Numbered from the stretch's first letter, positions 1-11,790 are shown. The stretch: DNA of 64,000 nucleotides from Cladopsammia gracilis (GCA_022457155.1 JAJGOT010000200.1:186001-250000), one strand, 5' to 3'. Translations and numbers: made by a program. Notes: generated from the sequence alone by a model not told the origin.

Positions 1-798
1 TTGTAAGTTTTGACACGCTTATTGCTACAATATTCAACGTAAAAAAAAAAAAGAATTGTTTTCCGCATTTATTTTCCCGCATTCTTGTTGGTTTTTCACC
101 ATCTTTTTCGGACAAAGCCGAAAATATTTTATCCGTGATTCGCAAGTACATATCCGGCCATTTATCTTGAACATAAATCTATGCAAATGCAGGTTTTGGC
201 CGGAGCTTTCCACTCATTAGTACCTGTTCATAATAGGTATAAATGTATTACAACAAATGACCCTCTCTTTTCAAGAACTCACGAACGTGATAAAACGTTT
301 TGCAACCCACACTAAGCGAGTAGCGTCCAGTCGTGTCGTAACTGTAATGCTATCCATAAGGGCACACCTCCGGAGATCTTTCATCAAGACTCCAATCCGG
401 AGCGTATGATGAAAGGGTATTTCCGCGCGCGAAGGAAGTTAATGGACAGGTAAACAACATACCTAGCAAGGAATACACTTATCGCGGTTATGAAGGGTTT
501 TTCGGCGGTTTGTTTTGGCGGAAAGCCACAATGTGAGTTCTGCGGTCCGAGATAAACTACCCTCTCGGGGAACAAAGAAAACCAGGTGTATAAAAACGGA
601 TCAAGGAAGAAGATAGTGAGATTTATTATACACACGCTCCGAGATGGCTCAATCTTTGGGGAGGCAGTGATATAACCTGTGATCAGGCGCCCTTTTTTTT
701 GGCGCGAAAGTCGATTTTTTTTCTCTTTCCGCTCTTCCATCGACTTTCCTTCCGTAAAAAAGGACGTTTGATCTCGTGAGAGCGAGCCAAACTTGATA

Positions 799-836
799 GT
801 GTGTGTGTGTATATATATATGGGGGGGGGGGGGGGT
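799..836. repeat. TG/TA microsatellite followed by poly-G
   Basis: Alternating GT runs into alternating AT and then into 15 consecutive G. Simple sequence in a gene-free stretch; nothing else recognisable lies between 1 and about 1100. Confidence 0.9.
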
Positions 837-1102
837 GCTTTTCCATCCTATCAGTATCCAACCTTTTCAAGTCGAGTGCTGATATATTGCCCTATCTTTC
901 TTATATACGGTTACTGTTTCCTAGGCGGCGACTTTCTCAATGAAATACTTGAGATGAGTCAAGTTTAGTTTAGTTCTCCTTTGTAAGCAACCGTCTTTAT
1001 GAAAACAAGTAACTGTATTCAGTTGCACAGACCACCGCCCACCGGATCGTAGAGCCGATGATAAGCCTTGCTTTTTATCAAATTGTCTCCTTATGAAACC
1101 CC

Positions 1103-1142
1103 ATTTGAATATGTACATATAAATTTGAATATGTACATATTA
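1103..1142. repeat. Two tandem copies of a 20-bp unit
   Basis: The unit starting ATTTGAATATGTACATAT occurs twice in direct succession with one difference near the end of the second copy. Confidence 0.85.
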
Positions 1143-1222
1143 ATGACCACGTACCTTTCGTGATCCCGAGAATAAAAAAGCATAACAAGATAATCGGTGT
1201 TTGGCCCGCGCAATTACTTTCT

Positions 1223-1332
1223 TAGCCTGCGAATTCAGCTAGCCGCCTCTCATGCTCCCGGTCGTTAGGGGTGTTCGCGCGAACGCCCCTACCGGGCCGG
1301 GAGCGATAAGAGGCGGCTGAATTCGCAGACTA
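1223..1332. mobile_element. 110-bp hairpin MITE, Mutator-like by TSD
   Basis: The element is almost entirely an inverted repeat, with ends TAGCCTGCGAATTCAGC and its complement (one mismatch, TAGTCTGCG), and arms running through GC-rich sequence to a centre near 1277. It is flanked by the 9-bp direct repeat TTACTTTCT at 1214-1222 and 1333-1341. A 9-bp target duplication is typical of Mutator-like elements. It has no coding capacity. Confidence 0.75.
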
Positions 1333-2413
1333 TTACTTTCTCGATATCGTGAAAACACAATTTGACAACTGGCTTTACTTTGTTACTCCCAAACAGCAAA
1401 TCAGCAAATGAGATGGTTAAAAAATGAAATTGGAATCTGAACAACATTGCAAATCAGCCTCACGAAACGATAAGCCTTGCATATATACGGAAAAAGCCCA
1501 TATATTTTGAAAACGAAACCGGTTACCAGATATGGATACCCGTTTATAAAATGAACAGTTTTACCCGTTCACACTGACACATGCATTTAGTCACATAAAA
1601 TCACCCATCAGACAATTTTATCAGTGTCGCTGATGACGCGAGCTTTAGTAATTTCCTCACACGAAACGTCTATAGGTTTTTCCGATTTTTGTGACGTCAG
1701 CATACCCCCAAAAAGTAAAATTACCAACGAAGTTTCACTTGTTTCCTTGGGAATGAATGAATGACCCTTCCAGAATTTTCTTTCCAGAATGTTGCCCGTA
1801 ACTATTTCCGCGCGCACGATGGACAGCAAAGTTTGAAGTGTCATTGAAGTGACATGCCATAACAAAATGACAACTAATAAATAAGCATGACAGTGTTGGC
1901 ATCCTTATTGTTATTAAATCTCGTGAACTAAAATTACAAGACAAGAAAATTAATACGCTTTATTTTTTTTCACTCATAAACACTCGTAAAATACTCTAAG
2001 GCCGGAGCCACCATTAAAGAGGCGCCTGATCGTAGGTCATACTGACAATTTTATCAAATGCGCTAGGTTAACGGTTTGCTTGAAAAATACGTTTGTCTAA
2101 TCGGTTTCTTTCTTCTATTGTGTTATTTTATTAAGTAGAAATTATAATACACTGCGTTTTTTCTTTCCTGAAAACCTGCTTAATAGGGAAAGTGTCGTGT
2201 TCCCCATCGATCTGTATCGTGTATCGCATCTTGGCTTACGAAAATCAATAAAGATCAACAAAAATACGGCCCAAGTAAAGATGTACAATAAAATTACGTT
2301 TAAATGTACATTAAACAGATATTGTATTAATGATTACTTTTTACTTTAAAAAGATTACTTTTTCAGATGCGGCACTCTTTGTTTTGAAATGTGCTAGTTC
2401 CGGACATAAAAAT

Positions 2414-2434
2414 CCCCCCCCCCCCCCCCCCCCC
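2414..2434. repeat. Poly-C tract, 21 C, then C-rich stretch
   Basis: Homopolymer C run followed by pyrimidine-rich sequence to about 2457. Open frames across it are low-complexity artefacts. No gene or element was recognised from 2460 to 3400. Confidence 0.9.
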
Positions 2435-3405
2435 TCCGTCCCCCTCCCTCTCCCCAACAGACAGATTTAAAATAACCGTCTTTCCAAATCGAGAACAAAC
2501 CGACGAACCGCAAACTGTAATATCTCCCACAAAAATTTTGGGGTACATTTTTGACGGGACGAGAGTTATAAGTAATCGCCCTTTCCTTTTTGATTTTTTT
2601 GCAATTCAGCGATTTACGACATGATCCTAATCCGTAAGTCTTGTGACGAATTCCGGATCTGGTGTACAGATAGTGTACAGATCTCTTTCAGAGATCGAGC
2701 ACATACCTACATCGGTTTAATGGGTAGTATATTATATTTCTTGTAGCCATGTTTAGTATTTTCAGCTGTTGTCTTGTAAAATATGTACTTTTAAGCTTTA
2801 TTTCGCGTTTTAAAGTTAGTAAGTGAGTGAAAGGAATCGGAAACGCGAAATTATCACTCAGTACTAGCTAGTACTGAAAGAAAGTATTCGTTAGTGTTGA
2901 CAAATACAAAGGATTCTCATTAATGTCAAGCACTAGCAGGCAGCTTTGAAAACTAATATGATTAGATTCCCTTTCATGGATCCAATAAAACTAATTAAAT
3001 TTTAACATTTCGCTGTGAGGCATGAAGCCTTTCAATGAGATGACTGCGATCAATGAATGACGGACTTTACTTGAGCTGAATGAAAATAGCTCGCACAGCT
3101 TTTGTGGGACTAAAATCAGTGTACATGCATGGGTGATGCATGAGTAGAGTTCGCTCGGCTAGCGCATAACATTCACTGTACCGTTTTAACCTTTTGACAT
3201 CAGGTGACATCGAAAAAACTTAATAGGATTCAAGCGGCAATATTTTTTTATTTTCCTCCTTTGGCGGAAATACGTCACATCTGAAAGTCAGCAATTTCCT
3301 GACCTTGTTATTCGAGATCGAGAAATCCAGCAGTCCCGAGATGAATCCCAAAAAAACTGAATATACGTAACGACCGTTAAACGTCTAACCTTCCCTATCT
3401 AGATA

Positions 3406-3634
3406 CAGTCAAACCCCCGGCGCTTTAATTCTAAGCGATAAAAGTGCACCGAGTCAGTCAGTTACACATATACTATCAGTTTGGTTGAGAGAAAATACGA
3501 ACATTTGTCTAATCGTAATTGTTTAGTGTAGATGCGCGAATAAACTGTATTTTTCCTTAAAAACAATAAAACACTAAAATTACGTCATCCTACGGAGAGT
3601 TTTCGTGGTTCCTTCAGTGTCCAGGGTTCGACTG
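3406..3634. mobile_element. 229-bp pogo-like MITE
   Basis: The left end CAGTCAAACCCCCGG and right end (complement CAGTCGAACCCTGGACAC) form imperfect terminal inverted repeats flanked by TA on both sides, as in Tc1/mariner/pogo elements. There is no transposase coding sequence. Confidence 0.65.
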
Positions 3635-4257
3635 TAGACAATCTAGCAAGATACATTGCAAGACATCCGTATTTTTGCTGGACATCTCAGATCATTTTCA
3701 CAGTCCCCTTTTCCGCCCTGGTGCTCGTCGAGTTCAAACGTTCATGATCAGTTTTACCATGTGCTACAATAAACTGCAAGGGCTGATCTGACTACGTAAA
3801 AAAGCAGTTGACTTTGCGAGACACCAACACGACAGAAACCGATAAAGTAATCAGCAGCGCGAGGTGAGATGTGATGATCTTTCCCTTTCCTTTTCCTCCT
3901 TCCCATCACCCCTTCGGTCGCGCTTCTCTCTTTCCGCGTCTATCCTCCACGCGCTTTTCCCTCGTCTTGCCTAGAAAGGCGACTGGGGACGAGTCATGTC
4001 AGGACTCAACAACAACAATTCATTTTTCAAATAATAAAACAAAATATAGTAGCAACCCGCAAATATCTAGAGTTAATCGTGGCAGGTTGCTGCGCACTAA
4101 GCAGTTACAGAAGCTCACTATAAAATAAATGTATAACAATAAATAAGAAAACTGAGGAATGGATAATTTATGATTTGTTACAACAACAAGTAAATTAATT
4201 AATAATAGAAATAAATAAATTAGTTAAGGGTAATAAAATGCAGATTAAAGTCAATTA

Positions 4258-5838
4258 CAGTCAACTCCCGCCTTGCGAACACCTCGCTTTCTATTACGGA
4301 CATTCCGCTATTACGGACAGCACCTAAATCCCCGGCGAAAGTTAGACGTTTGACTGAAACAAACTCCCGCTATAACGGACTCTCGCTATTACGGACTTAC
4401 GGACACTTTATTCGGTCCCAACGTCACAATTTCATTGTTTTCTCTCTCGTTATAGCAGACACCGAGCAGCATCTTGGAATATTTGCACACATACATACAT
4501 ATTTATTCTGATTTTTGCAATTGTCTTTGTCTTTATTGGTCGATTGAATTTAGTCTCCTTGGCGACAAAGTGGGGAAGTTGTAATTCAAAGGAGAAGTAA
4601 GTACACAGAGCCGATTGGAACGATATTTTAAGGCAATGTGATAGCTGATGCAATCAATAGCTGGTGTTCAGGTTTTTCCTTGAAAATATTTTTTTAGAAA
4701 TGTAGATTATATTACTGTACTTCAGTACAGTAGGAAACCATAACGATGCATGTGTTACATTACATAACTGAATGCAATAACCATGAATTTGTCAACTTGA
4801 GAAAGGACTTTCTTCAAAAGTTATATTGCGTCAATGATGTTTTTCGTGTATTTGATAAGGAGTCTTTATTCCTGTATTTGTTCTCAATGAAGGATGTTTC
4901 CGTTATTAATATATCTTCAAAATATTTTCATGATGTTTTGTATACGGAAGTAGCAAAAGAATTAATAGATGTGTAATTGTTTTTGCAATGACATTATATT
5001 TTGTACTTTACTCATATTATCTAGTATTATTTTGCCAATATATCTGTAGGGATATAAGGTATAATAAAGTTGTTGTTGTGTGGACATTGCTACAACATAC
5101 GATGATTGTTGTTTACGTACTTAGAAGAACTACTGTACACAATTCAAAGGGTACGTAACTTCTGTTCTGTTTGTAAATAAAGTTCTGACGCTCTTTACGT
5201 GCGACAATGGGTCTGAAAAAGGTACTGGAGTTAATGAAAACAAGAGGCTAGCTGGTAGCCTGTACTCATGCGCTTGCATAAGAACGTCTTATGGTTTATT
5301 TTAACAGGGTCACGCACCCGTTCCCTCTCAACGAATTTTGCGTGACATGTAAGTCTTGTTTTGTTTACATATTATAAGATATCATTTATTACGACTGAAT
5401 TTACAACTGAACTTAAACACGTTTTATAAGCATTTCTGTAAAATTAGCGACAACAGAAAGAAAAAGTCAATCACAAATTGATATCAACATAAATTCCCAT
5501 CGAAAACCGGTGAAGTCCAAATGGCTTGACTCGGCTATTTGAAAACAAGAACGTGATTACGGGCACGCCGAAAATCACGAGGTCGCAAGTCCTCCCGCGG
5601 GATACGGAAAACTTAAAAAAAAAGGCGATTTGTGACTACAAAAAGCGGGACGAAAAGCTAAAAATCGAAACCTTGACTCATGCCGCTATGCGCATGAGTA
5701 ATGAACACACATGTGACCCCCTACTGTAAATATGGTTTAAAATGAAAAAAACTTCTCGTATCCCGCTATTACGGACTCTCGCTATTACGGACACCAAATC
5801 GCGGTCCCGAGGGTGTCCGCTATAACGGGAGTTGACTG
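4258..5838. mobile_element. Non-autonomous pogo-like DNA transposon
   Basis: The terminal inverted repeat CAGTCAACTCCCG occurs at both ends, flanked by TA (4256-4257, 5839-5840). Near the ends are repeated pieces of the type CTATTACGGAC, direct on the left (about 4296-4400) and right (about 5765-5800). No transposase frame was found. The interior contains a later-inserted retrotransposon 3' end (4737-5079). The size of 1581 bp includes that insertion. Pogo assignment rests on TA duplication and terminal style only. Confidence 0.7.
4737..5079 (+). pseudogene. 5'-truncated non-LTR retrotransposon 3' end
   Basis: A short open frame at 4746-4976 (76 codons) reads like the C-terminal tail of a LINE reverse-transcriptase ORF: HYITECNNHEF then NLRKDF, followed by a hydrophobic SLFLYLFSMKD segment, the arrangement usual after the RT domain of CR1/L2/Tx1-like elements. 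It ends with a stop, an AT-rich 3' UTR and AATAAAG followed by TTG repeats at about 5062-5079, a typical LINE tail. The upstream frame is closed by a stop just before 4737, so the copy is 5'-truncated. It lies inside the pogo-like element. The clade is uncertain. Confidence 0.55.
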
Positions 5839-5840
5839 TA

Positions 5841-6568
5841 GTGTGCCAGCGCAAATAGATTACACAATGACCCGTTCGCCATATCGGGTTCCGTACTTTA
5901 TACTCGCTTGTCACGCGAATCACGCGTGACACACCACGCGTTCCGGTGAACAAGGACCCGGCCACGTATTTGCATCTCGTTGAAAAAGAATAGATCCTTT
6001 CGTTTTCATATGCCTCGTTCTACAAAACGACCAAGGATATTTAACTAAATCAGATAAGTAGCCGGGTACTTCAGAATCACAGACAAACTGTAACCGCAAG
6101 GAAGCCGCTACACTATCCCCACGGCATGGCCATTATCTTACGCATGCGCACAACCATATCGCTCTGGTAGTGGCAGCTGTTTCGTCCTGGTTTAGCCTGC
6201 GAGCAAGTTCTCGGTCTCGGGTTCGGGATTCGGGGTCCGTTCCTTTCCATCCAAAACACTCTCACATAATTCAGTCTCAAACTTTGTAGTCTTGAAGACT
6301 TACATCTACACTATAAGCAGCATACAGTCGTTTTAAAAGTTAAGGTCTAGATGTTAAGAAAATTACTAATATGCAAAAACCATGACGTCATCAGATCGTT
6401 GTTATGGTAACATTGATGTCAATCAAATCTACTTTTTTGGAAAGTTCATTTCATCTCGAACGGCTGTAAACATTGAAAAACTATAATAACGGTAAAACCA
6501 CAACGACAAACCAATGAAGACAGAGTACCGGATCTATCGAAGACCTGGATCAGTAAAAATCTTGAAAT
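5841..6568. other. Gene-free spacer before the array
   Basis: No exon, RNA gene or complete element was recognised. A TTTAGCCTGCGAGC stretch near 6192 resembles the end of the AGCCTGCG hairpin family seen at 1223 and about 42042, so a fragment of it may be present. Confidence 0.4.
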
Positions 6569-7303
6569 AGTAATGGTAAAACGGCAAACTGATCCTTACG
6601 GCAAGAAGAATAGATAGAGACATAAGTGAAATAAAAAAAAATTAATAATAAACAGATGAATATATTTGCCCGATATTTCGGTTTGCAAAACAAACCTTCT
6701 ACGGAGGCTAGAAAACAAAAATGAATACAGAAATAAAATGACCGTTACATATAAATCATTTGAAATATGACATACAACAGAATAACAGAAAGTGATTGGT
6801 AACAAATAAGCTAAATGTCACTAATTAAGTTCATCACGTCTATTTATACCATGAGGATCAAGTGTTATCACTTTATCTATAAGATGGGCCTCGCGTGCCT
6901 TTCTGACTGAGTCGCGGTTGTTGTGGATGAGTTCCAAGGGAATAAGGAGGATGTCGTTGATAGAATGGCCAGGTTGGTTAAAATGTATTGAAACAGGAGT
7001 AGGATTGATAAGATGGTGACATATCAAGGACACTTTAAATTGTAAATCTAAAAACTTAATCTACTTAATTGAATGTAAAAAATGCGCTAAAAACAGTACA
7101 TCGGGGAAACCAAACGCCAACTGAATGAACGCTTTGGGGAACATCGCCGCTACATCCTCAATCACCACCGTAGAAGGTTTGTTTTGCAAAACCGAAATAT
7201 CGGGCAAATATATTCAACTGTTTATTATTAATTTTTTTTATTTCACTTCTGTCTCTATCTTTTCTTCTTGCCGTAAGGATCAGTTTGCCGTTTTACCATT
7301 ACT
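6569..7303. mobile_element. Foldback Penelope-like relic, unit 1
   Basis: Two PLE fragments lie head to head, so the same 3'-terminal sequence (TTCTTCTTGCCGTAAGGATC on the right) closes both ends. The arms, about 6569-6717 and 7168-7303, are near-perfect inverted copies that include the motif CAAAACCGAAATATCGGGC. The minus strand (6821-7033) encodes the C-terminal half of a GIY-YIG module (FNQPGHSINDILLIPLELI). The plus strand (about 7048-7168) encodes the first half (NLIYLIECKKC) but is frameshifted by two extra bases. RT-plus-GIY-YIG is the known PLE architecture; no RT portion remains here. Confidence 0.75.
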
Positions 7304-7655
7304 GTAAACATTGAGTCCGCGATATGTTGTGGTCATCTGTATTGCGTTGAAAGGAGGGAAGGGTGGGAAATAGGACGCAGGGGGTGGAGGTTCGGTGAAG
7401 AGGGGAAGGTACGAAGGTGTGCTGTTATTGTTCCATGAAGAGTATTTTGAAGTATTTTCTGCATGTGAACTCACAATGCCTTGCCTCTGCGGTCTTGGAA
7501 TGTACCTATGCACAATTCTTCAGACAACGGTTATTGAACTGGCTGTATATCAAGAATGGGATAGTATAAAAAACATTGTAAAATTCATTAATAATTCATA
7601 AGGGCACTAACAAATAGAAATGAGCCATTCCAATCACATGGTTACCCTGTGAAGC

Positions 7656-7804
7656 AGATACAACTCACTAGTGAGTTGTATCTAACCTAGTTTACATTCC
7701 AAAGTTGTATCTGGAAGGTAAATTAGATACAACCACTAGTGCCGTTGTATCTCGAATGTGAATTTCACAAGTTGTTTACTACATTCGCGTCCGTGTTGTA
7801 TCGG
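7656..7804. repeat. 28-bp perfect palindrome and GTTGTATC cluster
   Basis: A perfect 28-bp palindrome (half-site AGATACAACTCACT, 7656-7683) is followed by further copies of GTTGTATC or its complement at about 7704, 7724, 7744 and 7795, six in about 150 bases. The palindrome recurs at 13634-13661, 19621-19648, 25586-25613 and 31519-31546. Clustered short sites like this occur as sub-terminal transposase-binding repeats, but no element boundary was found and function is unknown. Confidence 0.8.
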
Positions 7805-7959
7805 CACTATACATTCACTCGGCTGCGCCTCGTGATTGTATAGGCTGCTCATGTAGTAAACATTACGTTGCTGACCACGCACGCAAGAGCCGTCTTGTCC
7901 ATAAAAACGCTGTTTGAAGGTTGCCCCGACAATTTGGTATATTCTCCCCATATATTAAG

Positions 7960-8126
7960 GTGTTCTTGGGAAAATTCAGAGTGCGTTTTATTATTCAGTT
8001 ATGGTACTTTTCTAACAAATGCTTAACTTAAATTTATACACTTCTAATGAAGCTTTATTTTGTATCTTTTAGTACCTCTTAAGCTAAGCGCACTGACCAC
8101 GTTAAATAAAGGATTGATTGATTGAT
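7960..8126 (+). mobile_element. Retroelement 3' tail with TTGA repeats
   Basis: AT-rich sequence ending in GTTAAATAAAGGATTGATTG and further TTGA repeats, the polyadenylation-like motif plus short tandem tail seen at the 3' end of many non-LTR retrotransposons and SINEs. The 5' boundary is not clear and no coding sequence is present. It repeats in every array unit. Confidence 0.45.
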
Positions 8127-8219
8127 ATGCCGGTTTAGCCTGGCTAAGTAATCTCTAACTACTTACTTTTAAACTAGGCAACTTTTCTTTGCCTGTAACA
8201 TATTTGAAAATTAATAGCT

Positions 8220-8304
8220 TGAGAAAACAGATTTTTCGCGGCGTCACCATTGGTTCAGTTTCGCAGTTCCGCGCCACAAAGCGTTATAGTCGTCTGTTTT
8301 CTCA
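8220..8304. mobile_element. 85-bp hairpin with 12-bp ends
   Basis: TGAGAAAACAGA at the left and its exact complement TCTGTTTTCTCA at the right enclose a short GC-richer loop region. Possible tiny MITE; no target duplication identified. Present in every unit. Confidence 0.45.
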
Positions 8305-8858
8305 GACTAAAAAATGAAATTTGCACACTGAATCTACAGTTAAACCTCGCTTCGTTCTGTTAATCTTGATACGTTCGACGCTTAGGTAAAAAGCGAGTCT
8401 AATCTGGTCGTTACCGCCACATCAATTTGACCACACCACTGGAATTTTTCAAGGGCTCTCTCGGCCGAGAGTCTGGTATATTTGAACGGGTAGAAGGCTC
8501 TGGCAGGAGCCCCGAGGTTGGATAAAATAAACTTAATGATTTTTTTAAAGGCGATACAAAGTGAACAGTAGTTTCTTTTTGTCATCCGGCAAGAAACCTG
8601 ATGAAGATCAGTTACAGAGGCTCGGTAAAAAAATCTAACGATTTGTCCACTCCAGTTAACAGTACATATTTGGTTCCAACAATCCAACAATTGGCTTCCT
8701 ACGATCTCCCAACTGTGGTTCGGCTGCTTCCTTGTGTTTGTTATTCAGTATTCGCTGTTAGTTTAATTCTATAAAGTGTATATTAAACCTATAACGTGCG
8801 TTATAGCGTGAATCCCGAGAGTATACGTTCTCCGGCAGATTTTACCAGGTTATAGTTG

Positions 8859-11006
8859 TTAAGGACGGTGCCACCTAATGGCAAGGTATTTTGCCAGGTT
8901 TTTGACTATGCGGGAAAAGTAGATCTTAGCAGGGGCTATTGGAATCCAAAGAGAAAATTGGGGGTAACCACGCAATTTTCGGAGATATTTAAGCTTCAAT
9001 CTGGAAAAAATGCTGACATAAACATTTTTTCGAAAAAATGAAAAATAGACCTTTCTTCGCGGATTTCCTTAGAATTTGCCTTTACATACACAAAAGCAAC
9101 AATAATTCTAAAAATCTCTAAAACACATAACAAATGGCAACATAACAACTACTGTTTACGTGTTTTAAGTTACAAAATCATCACAACGGAGCCATTATCG
9201 GCCCTGACAGCTTTCCCACGTTCGCCAAAAATACGGTCTTAATAACGTTTGCCCACGACAAAAAATTAATGGGGTGCTTAATATGCTTACCACTTCCATT
9301 TTATAAGATAAAAAGTAGGGGTCACCACGCGTTTTTACAAGTTATATTTAGATATTTTCAACTCTTACGGAATCACTTTCGGGGTTTGCGACATTTTTTT
9401 CTATGCCCTCCCTAGTAAGTTGAATATTGTGCGTGTCTTTTTCGGGGGCATGCTGGGATTTCCACTCGACGGCTTACGTTCAAAACTTTTAAATACTTTC
9501 AGGCACGATAAAAAGACAAACATTGTAGAATTCAAAGGAATTCTATTTTTAGATGTAAGGTGCTCTTTTGAGAAACATTTTTCGGGGATTTTAAGGTCAA
9601 ACAGCACAGTAAAGGAGTAAAAAGGCAAAATCGGTTTACTTCCATTGATCTACAGTGGATCTACGGATTTAAGTCTTATTATGTTCCTTCGGGCACAAGA
9701 ACTTTACATTGTGTGCATCTTCTTCCGATCCATTACCAACTTGAAAACATCAGTGCTATATCGATTTGACTGGTCGGCTGCCGAAAAACTCTAGATTGGC
9801 AGGTTAGTCTTTTAACGGTTATTTGGAGTCAAAATTTAAGAAATATTTGTTGAAAAGTGCTTGAGTTTTGTAATTTCATTTGGCCGCGTGTTTATTTTCT
9901 TGTGAAGCTCCTGTAGTTTTCATGGATTCTCTGATAACTTTAAAAGAGTTTACACTTTAATGTCAAAAAAATCGTACGGCTTTATTTGATCTAAAAAAAA
10001 TAAGATTTATTTTCAGTTTATCATGGCAAGTTTTTCGCCTATCAACATTTGCTCTAACGCAAAGAAGTTGAGAACTGACACGATGCGACTTCGAAAAACA
10101 TCACTTGCCTATAATAGAGAATAAAGGAAATCAATTAAACCTAAATGCACAAATGTGTTTACGAAAGATTACACCAAAACCCATGCTTGCCAGCAATCAG
10201 GGAGGGAAGACTTTTGTCGGATGCTTCCCGGCTTTGGAGCGGCCAGTTTTCCTTAGTTGCTGGCTTCAGCCTTGTTTTTTAATATAAGCTTATCTTCATC
10301 AATTGTCAAAAACGGTCTTTTTGAAAACGCTTTACTCATCTCAATTCTTCTTTTCGACGTTTGTTTGATTTAACTGGTCAGGAACAATTGTTTTTCTGCT
10401 TTTGTTGTATACCTTTTTATTCGCAAAAATGGCCACTGGCAAAAGATTTTTGCAGATAAACAAAAATTTCAAACAACGCGAGTTTGGCCAAACAAAAACT
10501 TGCAGTCAATTGAAATAACAACATGCCAGCCTTTCCTTGGATTTTATGCCTTGAGGGTGCTTGTTTTATGTATAAAAAACACTAGTCTGGTTTGACTTTA
10601 ATTTTTTTAAAATTTTGAATGGTGAAAAGGAGCCAATGTAAACAATCTTCGTAAAGAACGGCAAAACGTACGCGTTCTGCTGATCGAGGCAGCATCGCCA
10701 ATTAGCTCAAAATAGTTTCATTACCGAGGCTGTGTCGTTTGCAAAAAAGAGAAAGAATTTAGCACTTTTAGGCTGCAGAAGGTCTATAAACACATTTTTA
10801 TAGATTGTTGAGAACTCTATTTATCTTGTATTAAATATAAAGTTTAGAAACTGAGCCAGGGAGTTGACGGTTGACATGAAAAGTGGGCGGAACTTAGTCT
10901 TTACCACCCGCGTTCGCGTTTAAAAAATAACCAGTGTCTCGCGCGACTATCGCGAAATGCATGCGCAGAACGTATGCGCAATTACAATAGGTGGCACCGT
11001 CCTTAA
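8859..11006. mobile_element. TTAA-flanked TIR element, type A (unit 1)
   Basis: The perfect terminal inverted repeat GGACGGTGCCACCTA begins immediately inside TTAA on both sides (8859-8862, 11003-11006). A TTAA target duplication is the hallmark of piggyBac-type elements, though the termini do not start with the usual CCY, so the superfamily is uncertain. The interior (~2.1 kb) has only short frames without a recognisable transposase: a non-autonomous or decayed element. Copies: 14837-16984 and 32709-34861 (type A), 20826-22966 and 26788-28892 (type B). Confidence 0.65.
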
Positions 11007-11618
11007 ACTGACTAACGTACATGCCACTGTCATGCTTTTTCCGCAAAATCACAACATTCAACAATTGCACCATCTCAACATATTTTCTGAGAAATGTTTT
11101 TGTGACCACTGCGCTCCAATGTGGCGGGAGGGCGAACAAAAAAGCCGGAAAACGCTACACGACCTACACTACTTCCTTCAGCTGCTGACAAATATGTCTT
11201 TCTACTTATCTGTGTATTGATTCTTTTAAATATTGCATTGTTCTCTCGTTTACTCAGCCTACAACTGATAACAGCCAGCAATAATATTACGTCGAAAGCA
11301 CTCCTTTAATCTATGATAAGTAGATTAATTAGTTAATTGTAACTTTTATCAAATTAATTTACTTAATTAACAATTTATCTTATTATCTTTATCCTTTTTA
11401 CATTAAACATTTTAATGCCTATATTTTAATTATATTATGTAAATAGTTAGCAGGTCGATCCACATCAGCGTATTTTTCCTTTAATTTCAACCTGCTTTAT
11501 CAAATAAACCATTGTATATGTTTGTAGGTATGTATGTATGATTACAGCCATTTTTATTCTTCAACAAGAAAAAGCATGCCTGGAGATAGCCTGCGGTTTA
11601 CATATAGGGCACGCGCGA

Positions 11619-11635
11619 GGGGGGGGGGGGGGGGG
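11619..11635. repeat. Hypervariable poly-G tract
   Basis: 17 G here. The homologous tracts are 26 G (17597-17622), 15 G (23579-23593), 11 G-T-5 G (29504-29520) and 16 G (35474-35489). Frames running through the tract change with its length and are not coding. Confidence 0.9.
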
Positions 11636-11790
11636 AGCACTCGCGAGGGAAAGAAGGGACCCTTTTCCTTTCTTGCCTCAAACGCGCGCGTCTTCGAAAT
11701 TGCGCCTATTTCAAGCCGCGCAAGTTAGAACTTGTTGAACGACCTCAGTACAAGTCGAATGTGTTATTTTGCTCATTCAACAAGATGCAA

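Noticed and set aside
3871..4128. Open frame MMIFPFPFPPSHH
   Set aside because: Low-complexity pyrimidine-rich sequence with no domain or splice context.
8336..8360. Pogo-like left end CAGTTAAACCTCGCTTC after TA in each unit
   Set aside because: No matching right end was found within the unit, so no element could be bounded.
8382..8690. 102-codon minus-strand frame conserved in all five units
   Set aside because: Conservation is explained by the near-identity of the units at the DNA level. It has no recognisable domain, and flanking DNA is equally conserved. I cannot exclude a small exon.
11534..11738. Gly-rich open frames through the poly-G tract in each array unit
   Set aside because: The frame depends on homopolymer length, which differs in every unit, and no domain is present.
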